A stretch of DNA of 64,000 bases from Lepas anatifera (lineage: Eukaryota > Arthropoda > Thecostraca > Lepadidae): assembly GCA_034440635.1 (NCBI GenBank), contig JAOTON010001898.1:1850001-1914000 (forward strand). The letters are read 5' to 3'. Of the stretch, positions 35,679 through 46,643 are shown one piece after another. The first letter of the stretch is position 1, and every line of letters starts with the position of its first letter. A model generated the notes under the pieces. It did no database searches, was not told where the DNA came from, and saw only the letters and a list, made by a program, of their open reading frames with translations. The translations under genes and the position numbers were made by a program.

Positions 35679-35833
35679 CTGGTAGTCGAGCGAGGGCTTG
35701 AAGATGACGTTGGGCTCCACCAGCATCAGCTGGCACTCCATCAGCGCCATGGTGTTGACCTTGGGGTCGGTGTTGTCCAGCAGGTAGCCCAGGCTGCACT
35801 TGAGAACACTCTCGAACTCCCGCACCACGATAC
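35679..35833 (-). CDS. Dynein heavy chain exon 9 (tail)
   Basis: After GGCCAG the exon completes a Gly codon and reads IVVREFESVLKCSLGYLLDN, then TDPKVNTMALMECQLMLVEP and NVIFKPSLDYQ. The family shows SLxYLLxNTDPK followed by LxxVxPxIxFxPSLD here. The 155-bp exon ends in phase 0. The donor is a weak GTCGGT, and the 31-bp minisatellite of the next intron begins at this boundary, with the same CCAGGTCGG string in its units. Confidence 0.9.
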
Positions 35834-37264
35834 CTGGCCGCCAGCGCGCCGCGCCGTCAAACCCCAGCCGTCACGGCCAGCCCAGACCAAACTGAAATGC
35901 ATCGCACTGATCTCTGATACCTGGACTAAATAGCCAACTTAGAAAAGTGGTCCATCTTTTGGAAAAAAAACTTTCTTATTTTGGATTAAGTTGGCCACTT
36001 ATGGCATCAAATAAGTTAGGAAGCCAGGGAGTTATTAGAGCCACGTGGAGAAACATATGTGATAACCAAACAATATCATATTTTTTCTTTCCCTTGAGTC
36101 TATTGCATATTTTTAATACATAGGCGCATGCTCATATTGATCTCAACTGCGCTTTCGCAAAAATAATAATGCAACTGCAGATGGCAGCCTTCCCATCTCC
36201 TCGAATGACTCTTCAGACCCCTCGCGGCTGAATATGCAACTACAGGTTATACAATCCGCCGCCCGAGGTCCAGCAGCCAGTCTCTGTCCCGGGTCACCCG
36301 GGGAGGGGGTAGGACCGGATCCAGCCGGTGGGGCAGAGATGCTTCCCAAACCACCCCAGTTCCGCCCCTTTTCTCTACAAAAAAATGTATTCGAATAGTA
36401 TCGGGCCCGTTGTCCCCTCTCCCTCAAACATCGTCATAGATCCGGCACTGCCGCTTATCTAGGAGCCCTCCACCAGAACAGAACCGCCGTCTACACACGC
36501 CCCGCAACAAAAACCACCAGTTGCCTTACGCAGCCACAGAAATGGCCACACCAGACCGGACTATACTAAGTAAACCATTCCCTGGGCAATGAGGTATCCG
36601 CTCACGAGCCGCTAGATACTAACACTGCGAGAGCTGCCAGCAGACCACTTTGCAACGGCTACCATTTCCATCAATCATGACTTAGCAAAGTTAGGATGAT
36701 TTAGACCGGACCCTCCGACACTCACTCGCTATTCCAGGACAAAATCATCGGCGCCCCTCATAAAGACATTCAGGGAGACACGTTGCGCTGAGCTGGAATC
36801 AATTACATCTCGGAACGCCATCTCCTTAACGACCAGTTTCAATGAAAGGGCGTCAGGTAAATGGACTTGTCACCAACTGGCATCAGAAATAATGTATCTA
36901 CACTTAAATCCAGAACTTCAGCGGGAGCCATTTAGCTAATATTGCGGCAGGTTTGCTGCGTGAAATCCACGAGGTCCACCTGGGTCGTACTCGAGACAGG
37001 GGTGATTCTAAGTATCTCGTGAGTTTCCCAGCTCAACCAAGTCTCATTTAGTGATCGTGAAGAGAGCCGGAGCCAAACCAGCACTCCACAACGGCATTCT
37101 ACCGAACGAAAGCCACTGACTGCTTCCGAGCTGGAGCTGGTTGCTTTAATTCGTGCCCCAAACAGATGGTTAGATAACGAGCAATATGCAGCTGGCAGCA
37201 GAGCTGCTGCGTTTCTCCTGCTCTGCTGTCGTTAGCAGTGCCATTGGGCACTCCTGCTGCGTAC
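35834..37264. other. Intron 8 sequence, nothing recognised
   Basis: This is the short intron between exons 9 and 8. I see no repeat end, RNA or additional exon in it. Confidence 0.35.
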
Positions 37265-37383
37265 CGTCCACCCAGTGTACGTAGTGCCGCCAGGAGCGCG
37301 CCTTGCCGTCGGCCTTCAGGAAGATCTTGTTCTCCCGCACCAGGCGGTGGATCTTCTCGCCGCACTTGGTGATGGCCGCGTAC
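37265..37383 (-). CDS. Dynein heavy chain exon 8 (tail)
   Basis: The exon reads YAAITKCGEKIHRLVRENKI then FLKADGKARSWRHYVHWVD, following a GTTTCAG acceptor. The family has IxxxGxKIHxLLxENxxLFKA followed by SWxxYVxYxDxxVxxG at this point. The donor is GTACGC. Length is 119 bp, phase 2 to 1. Confidence 0.92.
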
Positions 37384-37506
37384 CTGAAACGGCGCTCCTC
37401 TGTCAGGCTGGGCAGACACTGGTGCTATTCGCCGGGGATGGGTGCCCGAGTGGCGGCCGTGCTCAACACATTAACTTACAGCGCTCGGCTCCGACAACAC
37501 CGTGTC

Positions 37507-38040
37507 ATCATCATCATCGTGATGTTTTTTATTGATTTTCTCAAAATAAGGACTAGAAACGAGGGAAGAAAGAGCAGGCATAAAAACACAAACTTCATCA
37601 AAGAGGAATAATGGCAGTTGAGAGCAAATAAATTAAAAAAAACAGCAAAAACAAAACCAAGCGCAGCAACGTAAGAGATAACACACAATACAATGCAAAT
37701 GATGTGATACAAAACAAAAAGATGGAATAGTGCATACTGCTTGAAACAAGTAATACAGCTAGATGATCATAATAATGTAAGTACATGCACGAGGCAAAAA
37801 TAATAGAAATAACAAAATCAAATTAAGAACAAAGCAAGCACTGCAGAGCAAGAACTTTACTAGAGGGCAAAACAGACAAACAAAATAAGGCAATAACAAA
37901 AGCAAGTTTAGAAACAAAACATGCACAGATTGCCACAGACCGCGAACCTAACAAGAGGCAAATAGACAAAACAAAAACATCACAAAATAAAAGTAATGAA
38001 AGAGACATGAGAGTGGTTGCTGAGAAATATCCTAGTTGAG
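37507..38040 (-). mobile_element. 5'-truncated retroelement 3' end, copy 2 (longer)
   Basis: It matches 32,905-33,171 almost base for base for about 240 bp and then extends further. It is A-rich on the plus strand. On the minus strand it ends in ATCAATAAAAAAC followed by ATGATGATG, the form expected of a LINE 3' terminus. It lies beside the exon 8 acceptor, only about 120 bp away. Confidence 0.6.
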
Positions 38041-38204
38041 AGCCCGTGTTTTAAGTTTATGTTTTAAGGTTTAAGGCCCACATATGCGGCAGAACAAAGA
38101 CAACAAAAAGTATACCGAAATCATAGACAGTCGGTTAGTCCGTGTTCAGTTAATCTCCGTGAACTCTTTGGCAACAAGTTGATGGCTGGCCACTCCACAG
38201 TTAC

Positions 38205-38412
38205 TAATGCTGTTTCTGGGTGGCGCAGTGGGCTAGTGCGAGCGCTCGGTCTGACCTATGCCATTCTGCATGAGCGAGGTGTCGTGGCTTCCAGCCCACC
38301 AAGAGGCAGGATTTGGCGCCGTCTTAGCTCAAGCCTAGCTCATTCCCCTTTCCCTTCAGACGCCATATGACCTCTGCAGTTAGTGCGTTATTAAACCCCA
38401 AAAAATCATTTA
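38205..38412 (+). mobile_element. tRNA-derived SINE (most complete copy)
   Basis: The element begins with GGGTGGCGCAGTGGGCTAG, which contains an A-box-like TGGCGCAGTGG. A degenerate B box follows (GTGGCTTCCAGCCCACC). The tail reads GACGCCATATGACCTCTGCA then GTTAGTGCGTTATTAAACCC and CAAAAAATCA. The tail is shared with 29.7 and 46.4 kb. Confidence 0.72.
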
Positions 38413-38551
38413 ATGAATGTGATTCAAATATGCTCCAAACGAAACACAGCATTCTTCTTACTCTAGTGCGTCTAATACGAGCGGAGGGCGTAGCCTGCCC
38501 TAAAGTCCCCACCGTCGGATCTGACTGTGGTGGTTGAACAGGAGCACTCAC

Positions 38552-38654
38552 GTGCGTTTCATTCTCTCCTCCTTGCCCTCCAGGTTGAGCAGGTTGTCCA
38601 CCCGGTCTTCCTTGCGCTCATACAATGGCCTGGTTGCGAATGGCGCCAACATAT
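38552..38654 (-). CDS. Dynein heavy chain exon 7 (tail, PLYERKED)
   Basis: The exon begins after TTATTCGCAG and reads DMLAPFATRPLYERKEDRV then DNLLNLEGKEERMKR before GTGAGT. PLYERKED corresponds to the conserved PLFERKD block. An internal AACCAG could look like an acceptor, but only the outer AG keeps phase with exon 6 and supplies the residues expected before PLYERK. Length is 103 bp, phase 1 to 2. Confidence 0.9.
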
Positions 38655-40760
38655 CTGCGAATAAATGCGGTATATACCTAATTATATATAACATATACCA
38701 TGTCATTGTACGCAGATGACTCGTAGACGTTTTTTTTTACGCGGCTGTGCTATAACAGCACCTCACCGCTCCGCAGTATACGTATTATAACAGGTGGCAC
38801 ACCGACGATGTTAGCCTAGTGCTGTGACCTAGTCACACATGGCAGAGCCGAGTGACCTGATTCCGGTCACTATTTTGGAATTTTCTTATTTGGCTTTTAG
38901 GAAGTGCTGCCAGTGATTATTTATTATCATGACGTGAGAGTTTCATAGCACCGTCGTATATTTGAAATATACACCGCTAGTTTTGTTTTAGGTATATCAT
39001 AGTTTTCGGGTGCCGGTCATATGATGACCTCCGTGCTTATTTCCTGGCGATACGCCGTGTAAAACGGACTTGATTTTGAACTGACTGTTTGCTGCTATCG
39101 GAACGTGAGCTGAACTGACGTGTTGAAACTGTTTTATTGACAAGTACAATATTTTGAAGTGCCTTACAACTATATTTTGAAATTATTCTTAGTGTTGTAT
39201 ATTTTCTGGATCGAGGTTTCACCTGATGTGATTTAAACATACGATGTTTTAGCTTCTGCATTTTTATAGCACCGGCGCACTTTCTTCTTGTCAGCGTTTT
39301 TGTCGGTACCTTGATATTTATTTTTTATTATGCTCTACTCATTGTTTTTGCTTTTGTGTGAAAATTGTTAATTTTCAGCAGGGCGAGACTTGTTGGTCCC
39401 TGGACTTCCGTCCGCGGGCCGATGACTGTTCGGCTTCTGTGGAGTTAATATAACGGAACAGTTACGCTCTACCTCGGACTGGAGCCGTCGGAGGCGGAGT
39501 AGATTGGAGTGGAACATTTTTTGTATTTCATCTATTGCATATCTGAGACCAATTTCATAAACACTCTATCGAGTAAATACTACGTAGCTAGCTAGTATTT
39601 ACTAAGCACCAATTTCATAAAACGCTGCTCAGTAAATACGGGTCCTCAGTACTTACTACGTTAGTTAATAATACGTAGCTCACCCGAACTCGCGCTCTGA
39701 TTGGTTGGTGAATTTCATAAACGCCGCTGAGTAAATACTCCGTAGTATTTACTACATAGGTAATCAATTATGGGTAGGGGCATAGTCAATTAAATCTAAC
39801 TTCTTTATTATTATTTATTTGACGATTATTTTCTTCCATCGGGTTGGGAAAATTATTTCTGCTTAATTCATTTACCGTTCTCTTGGTCTGGTTATTGCTC
39901 TTTTACCCTATTTTCTGAATGGTGTTGCCGTAAAGTTTTGAGTAGGCGGGGATGGAGAAGTACGTACCTAACTACCTAGACATTTTACCATTTCTTACAG
40001 CAGCATCTTATTTACTTTCAGTCGATTTTGGTCTATGCTATTCAACAACTTTTTGCTCGTTTTCATCAACTTTTGCCTCTCCCGCCTCGAAATTTTCCCA
40101 TGGATCCACCATTGAATATGAATCCTATTCCTGGATTTATTGCAGTAAGGGTTCCGAAGTCCACACAAACATTTTGGTAAATTGCCTGGACAGTCCAAAG
40201 TGGGAGGTGGAGTTTCGTTTTCCAATGTTAAAAATACAGAGCGTAGCTACGGATTTCTAGCCGGGAGGGGGCAGTATCTCCAATCCCGCTCCGGACTTAC
40301 CCGCAGTGTTGAAACTGATTAGATAGGATAAATTCATCCCTTGAGAAAGCCAAGATAATATAGGTAACCACCACTTAAACGAAATCTCTTTCGCCTTGAT
40401 CTAATCTCTACTTAGGCAGCTTCCAGAGCAATTGTGGCACTGGAATTTTTTATTGAGACGGGGCGTCTTTACATATTTTGTTCTGCTGTTAGCTACAAAT
40501 CAAGATGATTTTAAATAGGTCATCGAATACTGGATCTGGTCCGATGGTTTGGTTTGGGGATGGTTCAATGATTCCTGATTTATTGAAAAACACATTATTT
40601 TTTAATTAGATGAACAAAAATAGAACGAATTGGGGGATGGAATATCATTCTCCCTGGAAACACTCCACATGATTTTGCTGCCATCTATATAAAAGCGGCA
40701 AAACTTCTGTTTCGAAACTACATCTATAGACTTTCTTGGTAGGTCCTTCCGAGAAAAAAG
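38655..40760. other. Intron sequence; possible MITE end, otherwise unrecognised
   Basis: At 39,549-39,780 the phrase CCAATTTCATAAACGC followed by GAGTAAATACTACGTAGTA-like palindromic sequence occurs about three times. A complementary string, GTTTATGAAATTAGC, lies near 42,452. These may be the two ends of an element of about 2.9 kb, but I see no transposase. Confidence 0.4.
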
Positions 40761-40766
40761 ATTTCG

Positions 40767-40846
40767 GTAAAAGTATCTGTGTCGGCTCTTGGGTAAAAGT
40801 ATCTGTTCGGCCTTGGGTAAAAGTATCTGTGTCGGCTCTTGACTCT
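40767..40846. repeat. Short tandem repeat, about 2.5 units of ~30 bp
   Basis: The unit GGTAAAAGTATCTGTGTCGG + CTCTTG is repeated, with the middle copy shortened to CTGTTCGGCCTTG. Confidence 0.85.
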
Positions 40847-40899
40847 TATGTTAGCATAGGCATTGGCAGATGCAGGGAGAGGGGCATTTCGGCCATGCC

Positions 40900-41740
40900 C
40901 CCCCCACCAAAGCGCTGGAGGGGCGACTTGAACCCCCAGGACCAACTCCTGGGGCCTCCGAGACATAGGCGGATCCAGGATTTCCGATCGGGGGGGCACC
41001 TTCCCGGGGGGCGCCATCCGGACCAGGGGGGCGCCATCCGGACCAGGGGGCGCCACTTATGACCGGCAAAAGCTATCAGGTGGGCGCCAAATCCTATTGG
41101 TGGGCGCCGACTTTCGCATCCTGGGGGGGTGGGAAGCGACATTTCAGGGGGCGCCATCGACCTTTCAGGGGGCGCCGAGGGTCGATCGGGGGGCACGTGC
41201 CCCCCCCTGGATCCGCCTATGCTCCGAGACCAACTCTTGTGAACCCCTAGACTAACTTTCGGGTCGTGTTTGGGCTCCCCGGAATGCCCATCAGACATAA
41301 CTAGGGGTGGGGTTGCGGCGGTTCCTTTGCGAAGCTTAGGCTCAACCCAAGGAGGCGATCACCCTCCCACTGCCTCCCTGAATCTGCGCCTGACTGTAGG
41401 GTTGCTGAGAATAATCTCTTGAGAGCACTGAAGTCAACTATGCCCCCTTCCAGGGATCAACAATTGGGATTCCTAAGAATAACAATTGGGGCCCCGGGGG
41501 CCAACTCTGAGGGCTTGCGTAATCAACACTGGGGATAAAACTGACTCTTGGGACCTCTGACATAAACTCAAGTGGTCCCCAGTTATATTATTAGGAGTCC
41601 CGAGCTCCTCATTTGAGTCGGGGTAAAGTTCCTCCAAATCAACTTTTAGGACAATTATCGGCCATCCGGAGTCGTTCGTTGAACCCTCCGGGTGCCGTTT
41701 CTGTACAGTGCATAGGCTCAGCCCTCCCCCTTTTCTTGGA
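40900..41740. repeat. Dispersed G/C-rich repeat M, second copy
   Basis: GGGGCCTCCGAGACCAACTC-type phrases and a later block (GAGCTCCTCATTTGAGTCGG, AATTATCGGCC) match 10,400-10,900. The copy is interrupted by the small hAT-like element at 40,964-41,221. Confidence 0.6.
40964..41221. mobile_element. Small hAT-like MITE with 8-bp target duplication
   Basis: The terminal inverted repeat is CATAGGCGGATCCAGG / CCTGGATCCGCCTATG, perfect over 16 bp. The 8-bp duplication CTCCGAGA lies on both sides (40,956-40,963 and 41,222-41,229). The interior is GGGGCGCC-rich and non-coding. Confidence 0.9.
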
Positions 41741-42800
41741 TGCACCCCTATCGCTACCCCTTCGCCTTGAAAAAATTGGATTCGTCACTGCATCTAATTT
41801 TTTCAGCTTCGAGAGGTTTCACGTTCATTGAATGAAAAAATGTGAAGCGCCAGGCCCTAAGCGTGCCCTAAAAATGGGAGCACCTGAGGCTAACACCTGC
41901 CCTGCCCTCTCGAGAAATCCCGGATCCGCCCCTGCCGAGGAATTCACAGGGACCTGAGCTGGTGGTAGTGACGGGGGAGGAAGAAGTCGCAACTTACCCC
42001 AAAATTTTGAAAATAGGGTTTTTCAGGAAATTGGCACAACAAGGAAGATACAGCGAAAACGCCTCCCTTGGATCGGACCCTGAATCCACTTGTCCGATTA
42101 GGCACGCAGCTGTCTTTTTCAAGAACAAGAAGTGGAGGAAAACACATTGATATCTGAGAGTTTCCCGTGTACTGGGCTATTAACCAGATACAATTCAATT
42201 AAAAACAAAAATAATCGATTTACTTGCGGATTTTAACAAAGCCATTATTTCATAGTTTTACAGAATTGAAAATACTCTTGTGTTTCAGTCAGCTGACGCA
42301 AGCTTTATTTACTACGATCAGCGAAATCAACTACCTAGCTTTCGAATTAAATGCTTAGCTCGCCTTCGATTTATGAAACTGAGGTACATAGTTATTAGTT
42401 CATTCGAAGTGTTGTGGTAAATAGTTCATACTGTTTCTGAATTCATATGTTTATGAAATTAGCTTCAAGGTGATGATTCATTATATTTTCAAACTGATCC
42501 TAAGCTGTGCATGCCGTTTGGCAGTCCTAAACATGGAGTTTACATTCAGCGCATCCTAATCACTAGAAACATAGTGATTTCAACATCGAAAAACATTGCA
42601 GCTTCACAAAAAACCGCCGAGCATGGGTGTAGGTGAGAAGTTCTCAATACCGACCGTACGCAGGCGGATGATGAGAATACCTACCTGGCGTACTCCCTGA
42701 GGTCCGAACACGGCTTTCACCTACGCAGCGTGTACGCACGCCAGAGATAAGAAAAACACGCATACACAAATGAAACACGGGAGTCTGGGTGGAGATTTAC

Positions 42801-42893
42801 CTTTGATGATCTGTATGTTGGCCTGTGATTTCTTCACGCGTTCGGACAGGTCCATGACCATGTCCCGCGTCGCCTGGATGTACTCCCAGATTC
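42801..42893 (-). CDS. Dynein heavy chain exon 6 (tail)
   Basis: The exon opens after GCACAG, completes a Gly codon, then reads IWEYIQATRDMVMDLSERV and KKSQANIQIIK before a GTAAAT donor. This matches the family segment WxYIxxxxDxVxDLxxRVxxxxxNxxxI. It is 93 bp, phase 1 to 1, and follows exon 5 without a missing residue. Confidence 0.91.
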
Positions 42894-42996
42894 CTGTGCC
42901 CAAAATGTCACACCGGTTAATAATGCTTGTTTAAGTACACGAACGCACATGCCACCAGTGCAACTGCATTACCTACTGTGATGAAGTGGACTCATA

Positions 42997-43206
42997 CAGT
43001 AGCGGATCCAGGAGCAACTTTTGGAGGGGGCCAAACCAAAATTTTAGGGGGCACGCTAAATTGAGGGAAAAAATCCCAAAAACAGTTTTTGAAAGAAGAA
43101 ACGGCCTAAATTTGGTCCTTTTGGGAGGGGGCAAAAGATACTATTTCAGGCCTGGGTGGAGACCACGGCCTATTTGCCCCTCCGCCCTCCCTTGGATCCA
43201 GCAGTG
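42997..43206. mobile_element. Small hAT-like MITE (CAGTRGCGGATCC ends)
   Basis: The left end is CAGTAGCGGATCCAGG and the right end TTGGATCCAGCAGTG. The element is flanked by GACTCATA at 42,989-42,996 and 43,207-43,214. It is non-coding and belongs with the elements at 40,964, 45,042 and 56,078. Confidence 0.85.
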
Positions 43207-43214
43207 GACTCATA

Positions 43215-45041
43215 ATTATCTCACGGAGGGGGTTTGCGACCGTGTGCATATATTTTCATAAGAGAGCACCGTAAAATAGGGGTGTTGAAAGGTCCGGCCC
43301 GGCAGGAGGGGATGGGAAGCCCGGAGCCGACCCCGCAGAGCTAGAGTCACTCCCGAACAGGCGGCGGGTCCGGCGAGAGCAGGCAGCTGCCAGCAGGGCG
43401 CTGGACTGACCAGCAGCGCCTCTGTTCAGCAGTGTCCATCAGTCACAGCTCAAAGCTAGAAGCAAACGCTGCAGAGTTTTGACGTTTTGACAAGAGACAT
43501 TTGCAGATAATTACCCCAAATGCATGAGCGAGCTCGGTACCCAGACCCTTGGTACGCAGAATTACGTCCAGATAAAATACGGCGCGGCTCAGACGGATGT
43601 GGCGACGCGGAACGTACCGCTGTGGAAACCAAATGCAATTTATTTGAGTGAAACACCCGCGCGAGCTCAAAAGACTCTTTTTATCATTGCTGTAGAATAA
43701 ATTATAGTATTCTGAAGAATAATTTACAGTAAAGTTATTTATATCCGGTGAAAATAATGTATTTTGAATAACAAATTTGCCTCATGGTACAGACCACCCT
43801 CTTGATCCTTCCTCTATAGGACCAGAACCAAGAGACAGAATGGTACAGACATCCGCATATGTAAGTCGATCGGACCGTTCCCGCTGTCGGTACTGTCCTG
43901 AGGTTGCTTATGTATCTCAGGTAATAGACAACGGCAGGGAGGTCCGATGAAAGTGCGTTTGACGTCATTAGTACATTTTGAACTCACGTATCCGGCTCAT
44001 GTTAGTACGCACTTAATGGATAGAACGCATGAATAGCGGAGCCTCTGAATAAGTTGATCAGATCTCCAAAACACCTCCCAACAGGGTAGGAGTTGGCAAT
44101 GCCGTGTAGGGGAGACCGGGGCTGGTTGAGTCATTTTTCACTTTTCCCTCCTTACCTAATAATCCACAAGATCTGTCAAAAAATGAATAACATGTGTCTT
44201 GTATGTAATTTCAGGTAATCTGATGATGTTATCCCTGACTTGAGCTTTTACTGGGGGTAAGCCCCCGCTGCTCATATGTGATGAATAAATAAATAAATAA
44301 ATAAGTAAATACATAAATACACAAATAAACACCATTCAGAACATAGTAATTTTCCCCACCAAACGACGGTTAATTGTTTTCCCAAAAACAAATACATTTT
44401 ACCACAATAAACTTTTGAAATAAGCTCCGCGCCTGATGCAAACTGCCCCGATGACGGGGTAAGTTGCATCAGTCCCCGGTGCAGCTTGCATCATGAGCAA
44501 TTTGTGCACAGAAACACAATACAACGTCAGATTCGCTTTATTGGTAGGCACGTTTCCCCTCCAGCTCATCGGATAACTTTCCGAGCTTACCTACTCAGTC
44601 AGGCACAGTGGTGACGGATATAGAACCTGCTTGTTCCACTGCAGGCCTCGTGCGCCACATGGCGCATGGCGTGGTCACATGGCAATGTCAAAGGTCATGG
44701 GTCAAGGCTTTTCTTTTTGAGATCGTAGGGGGTACCGGTCCCCTCCGGTGCGCGTTCATGCCAGACTCATTTCAGTCTTGGTGTTAATACAGTACATTCA
44801 GGTATTCTCAGCCAGAGCTTTTAATTATTCTTCATATTTCCCGCCAATAATCAGGGGCGTCACCACGAGATTTTTATAGGAGGTGACGAGCCCTAATCTG
44901 GCGATGACGGGGGCGAGGGGAGGGGTAGGAGGCGATTCTAATATGGTAAAAAGTGCAAAAAAGTAGGCACCTATTCCACGTTAAACAAATGGGGGACGCC
45001 CGCTCCCTCATTCACGAATTTGGGTGGCGTGCCCCTCAAAT
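43215..45041. other. Intron sequence with repeat fragments
   Basis: A SINE-like string (GCCTCTGAATAAGTTGATC ... GTAGGAGTTGGCAATGCCGT) lies at 44,040-44,110. It is followed by GGGGAGACCGGGGCTGGTTG, which looks like a transposon end. Related GGGGTAGGTTGCATCA and GGGGTAAGTTGCATCA strings are at 45,510 and 44,456. CAGGGGCGTCACCACGAG at 44,853 resembles an hAT-like left end. I could not pair these ends. AAATA-type simple repeats are at 44,283-44,320. Confidence 0.4.
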
Positions 45042-45424
45042 CAGTGGCGGATCTAGCCGGTCGCTTTGGGAGGGCCAAACCAAAGTCGAAAAGCAAAAAA
45101 TAAAGGTTACGCAGTGTAAATTGCGCTACAATATGATTTACCGCTAGAATTTTGGGTATTTGAGGCGAAAAGCAAAAAAACGTCACTAGGTGAAAAACAT
45201 ACGCTCAAGATACCTTTTTCCTATCCAAGGCCACATATTCACACTGAACTTAACTGGTTCTGTTTGAAGTTGAGAGTTGAAGCACCAAAACCTTGCTTAT
45301 AAACTAAAAATGAGTCGGGGATAAAAGGAGGTAGATCGCTTTGGGGGGGGACATAGTTTTGCCCCGAGCTTTTCTGTTTGGGGGAATACTTTTTATGCCC
45401 CCTCCCCTCTTGGATACGCCACTG
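45042..45424. mobile_element. hAT-like MITE (CAGTGGCGGATC ends)
   Basis: The left end is CAGTGGCGGATCTAGCC and the right end CTTGGATACGCCACTG. No clear 8-bp duplication is visible, so two half-elements are possible. Confidence 0.6.
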
Positions 45425-45726
45425 CCCACTTTCGACGCCCATGCCAATAATGATTGTAATAATAGATCCTTACGACTATTCAATTCGCTCATAAACAAAA
45501 CTAAGCGCCGGGGTAGGTTGCATCAATGTTATAAACTGCCCCGCGAAAAATGATTCGTCTTGCCTCGTCCCGACCCTGAATCAATTATGGCGTCAAATAT
45601 TGCACAAGCCAAGAGGTCCGTCAAAAGTCTTTGCCTCAAGTGAAGACTGGAGAGACACGCTTTAACCTGCCAGGCTTATGACCAGCGTGTATTAATGTGT
45701 ATTAGTGTATGACCAGCGTCTTGTAT

Positions 45727-46190
45727 TTAAAGGGAATGTGGCACCAGGGGAATGTGGCACCTTCACAACGTGATCTGAGATAGCCAAGTTGTAAAGCAGG
45801 TCGGAAAACCCGGTACTCCATATTTCATTTGTTTTGGAACTCGATATTTCCGTAGAAAAAAGCTAAAACCTACCTGACACCAGCCCCCTCAGCCCCCGTC
45901 GCCGGCGGCCATTGTTGTGAGCTACCGGTGTGACGACATATGCTGACGTCACGATGAGCATCAGCCAATCGAAGCCATTGAAGCGTTTCAAGTATGGTAG
46001 TGGTTGCCAGATCGTGACATCATCCACAGTCTGATATTTATTTTTTTCTGGAGGAGTATTTTTAAAAACCAAATATTGAGCTTATTGTACATTTTTCAGA
46101 GAAATCATGAGTGGTTTCATTATTTTTTACTAAAGTACCCGTAATTACACTAAATTCCAGGATTCGACCAAGGTGCCACATTCCCTTTAA
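45727..46190. mobile_element. TTAA element, family H (copy H1)
   Basis: The 464-bp element has a 19-bp perfect terminal repeat, TTAAAGGGAATGTGGCACC and its complement, TTAA included. The interior aligns with 60,474-60,687 plus 61,707-61,955, so H1 represents the uninterrupted form. It contains TGACGTCA at about 45,944 and an ATCAGCCAATCG box. Confidence 0.92.
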
Positions 46191-46374
46191 TTTAACACTT
46201 AATGTAACAGCCTAAAAAATACTTTCACCCTTAAAACAAAGTTTTTGCCTCCTCACCTGGTGTCGGCCGACCGCCTTCGCTGGTTTCTTCACCGGAAAGA
46301 CATTGCGCGTGCGCGGTTCCAGTGGGCCCGCTTAAACTGTTATCTAGTGAACATTTTTTTAGTTACAGCCCCTG

Positions 46375-46462
46375 ATGCGTTCAACCCGTGATGCAGCCAG
46401 CCCCGGTCTCCCCTACCCTTGGCAGCTGGGGCGTCATGAAACCCCAACAACTATCAACGCGA
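46375..46462 (+). mobile_element. SINE 3' tail fragment
   Basis: The string TGGCAGCTGGGGCGTCATGA is followed by AACCCCAACAACTATCAAC, matching the tail of the copies at 29.7 and 38.4 kb. Confidence 0.5.
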
Positions 46463-46643
46463 GTGCGCCGGGAGCCACTTGTTCCGGATGCTCATGTATC
46501 GGGGTTCAGTGGTTCTCAGCCAACGCCGCCAGTTCTACGGTCATATTCTCAGCGTCGGGTCACAACAGTGTTTGTCCACAGCTGTACAGGCCAGACGGCA
46601 GAGCCAGCGGCGCTCTGTGCTGCGACCTGCGGCGTGCACCCAC

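Noticed and set aside
35230..35828. Minus-strand frames of 188-189 codons running from exon 9 into the 31-bp array
   Set aside because: The dynein similarity stops at DYQ, and the rest (SPPSQVGQ-type) is the repeat translated. The exon end with a GT donor and phase fit to exon 10 is the better model.
38205..38300. Functional tRNA gene
   Set aside because: The A box is recognisable, but the B box is degenerate and no cloverleaf can be drawn; the shared tail shows it is a SINE.
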